Shown here: in pieces, positions 63,388 to 64,000 of the stretch
Numbering within the stretch: position 1 is the first letter of the stretch
Layout: every line of letters starts with the position of its first letter
The notes under the pieces: generated by a model
Seen by the model: the letters and a program-made list of their open reading frames with translations, nothing else
The model's database searches: none
Told to the model about the DNA's origin: nothing
Program-made: the position numbers and the translations under genes
DNA from: Acinetobacter geminorum
GTDB lineage: Bacteria; Pseudomonadota; Gammaproteobacteria; Pseudomonadales; Moraxellaceae
Reading direction: 5' to 3'
Assembly: GCF_013009345.1 (NCBI RefSeq)
Contig: NZ_JABELE010000003.1
Span: forward strand, 62,001-126,000
DNA: 64,000 nucleotides

Positions 63388-63933
63388 ATGTTAACCACCC
63401 AGCAGCAAGCTTTAATTAAAGCCATAGAAGAATTAGAACTCGCGCAAGTGCAAAAATTACTTGCTGAAGGACTTGATCCGAACTTTATTGATCCGGAACA
63501 AGGGCCACCTGTATCAATCATTTGTGATGGAATTTTTAAATGGTGGGAAGATGTATCAGAAGCTTATGAAGCTGGTACACCACTATCACAAGAAGAAAAG
63601 CAACAATCATTACAGGTTTACCTCGATATACTCGAAGCGTTGATTCAAGCCAAAGCGAATGTACACCTTTGGGATGCAGAAGAGTTTTATGGTCCGTTAT
63701 GGGATGCGGCAAGCTCGGCATGTGCGCCAGCTGTCCAACGTTTATTAAATGAAAAAGTTGATCCAAACACACGCGATGAAGAGGGACTCACTATTTTATC
63801 TTCAATCAGTCAGTTGTTCTTTGATTGTGACTTTGATGAAATAGATTGGTCAGAAGCGCTTCAAGAAGAGCGTGAAACATTAGAATTATTGCGCCAACAT
63901 GGGGCAAAAATGTCAAAAGAACTAACTACTTGA
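63388..63933 (+). CDS. Ankyrin-like repeat protein
   Basis: 181 residues, ATG 63388 preceded by GAGAGATGGTC. Two ankyrin-like units are visible: QQALIKAIEELELAQVQKLLAEGLDPNF at the start and GPLWDAASSACAPAVQRLLNEKVDPNTRDEEGLTIL in the second half, with a helical insert between. Acidic, without signal or membrane segments. Function unknown. It precedes an exported-protein gene cut by the window end. Confidence 0.75.
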   Translation: MLTTQQQALIKAIEELELAQVQKLLAEGLDPNFIDPEQGPPVSIICDGIFKWWEDVSEAYEAGTPLSQEEKQQSLQVYLDILEALIQAKANVHLWDAEEFYGPLWDAASSACAPAVQRLLNEKVDPNTRDEEGLTILSSISQLFFDCDFDEIDWSEALQEERETLELLRQHGAKMSKELTT

Positions 63934-63945
63934 TTGGATAATAGA

Positions 63946-64000
63946 ATGAGAACATTTCAAATTTTAACTTTTGCTTTGACCACTGTTGCCGCAGGAAGTA
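63946..64000 (+). CDS. Start of an exported protein (cut by window end)
   Basis: ATG 63946 and 18 codons are visible: MRTFQILTFALTTVAAGS, which looks like the start of a signal peptide. It is 12 bp after the ankyrin-like gene stop. Nothing else can be said. Confidence 0.5.
   Translation, partial: MRTFQILTFALTTVAAGS

Noticed and set aside
1..64000. tRNA, rRNA, CRISPR, integrase or transposase genes
   Set aside because: None was recognised by eye on either strand; a tRNAscan or HMM run could still reveal a degraded one.

Overview
The window is chromosomal DNA of a low-GC gammaproteobacterium, most likely Acinetobacter (probably the calcoaceticus-baumannii complex). I base this on base composition, on the style of the encoded proteins, and on gene neighbourhoods such as glmU-glmS, ribBA-ribH-nusB-thiL-pgpA and serB beside an Smp-like gene. 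The genus is an inference from familiarity with these proteins; no search was run.

1-6450 is a histidine-utilisation operon, hutU (5' end outside the window)-hutH-permease-hutI-hutG, with stem-loops in three of its intercistronic gaps. 6451-10708 holds a DUF885 metallohydrolase-like exported protein, a HAD hydrolase, glutamate racemase and a LysE-type exporter. 10709-11608 is an AT-rich gap containing a GC-richer, strongly structured island of about 280 bp that no ordinary gene explains. 11609-18860 carries a small exported protein and then minus-strand housekeeping genes: glmS, glmU, pgpA, thiL, nusB, ribH and ribBA, the last with a degenerate GTP cyclohydrolase II domain. 19101-26883 holds an Smp-like membrane protein, serB, a small membrane protein, an SCP2-domain protein, dtd, pncB, a rhodanese and psd.

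27313-42957 is mixed: an exported acetamidase-family protein, an AcfC-like binding protein, a secretory lipase-like hydrolase, phoB-phoR with a candidate Pho box, a TetR regulator divergent from a short-chain dehydrogenase with a palindromic operator between them, a MATE transporter, an aminotransferase, a DUF445 protein, a lipoprotein, a DUF924 protein, gshA and dsbB.

43114-51358 is the accessory heart of the window. It holds a type VI secretion VgrG spike whose 3' end and downstream genes turn markedly AT-rich, an exported small protein, a very large two-enzyme peptidoglycan hydrolase effector (lysozyme-like N-terminus, M23 peptidase C-terminus) cut by one in-frame TAA, a lipoprotein, a HAD-IB phosphatase also cut by one in-frame TAA, and another small exported protein. 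The small exported proteins and the lipoprotein are candidate periplasmic immunity proteins.

51426-55459 carries a lipase-like hydrolase, YqiA and parE. 55589-62631 is a complete urate-to-glyoxylate catabolic cluster: hpxO, hiuH, uraD, puuE, alc, allA, an NCS2 permease and a Tsx/OmpK-like outer-membrane channel. Urate taken up through the channel and permease would be hydroxylated by HpxO, processed by HiuH and UraD to S-allantoin, opened by PuuE, and split by Alc and AllA to glyoxylate and urea. The window ends with an HPF-like ribosome-associated protein, an ankyrin-like protein and the start of an exported protein. I saw no tRNA, rRNA, CRISPR array, transposase or integrase.
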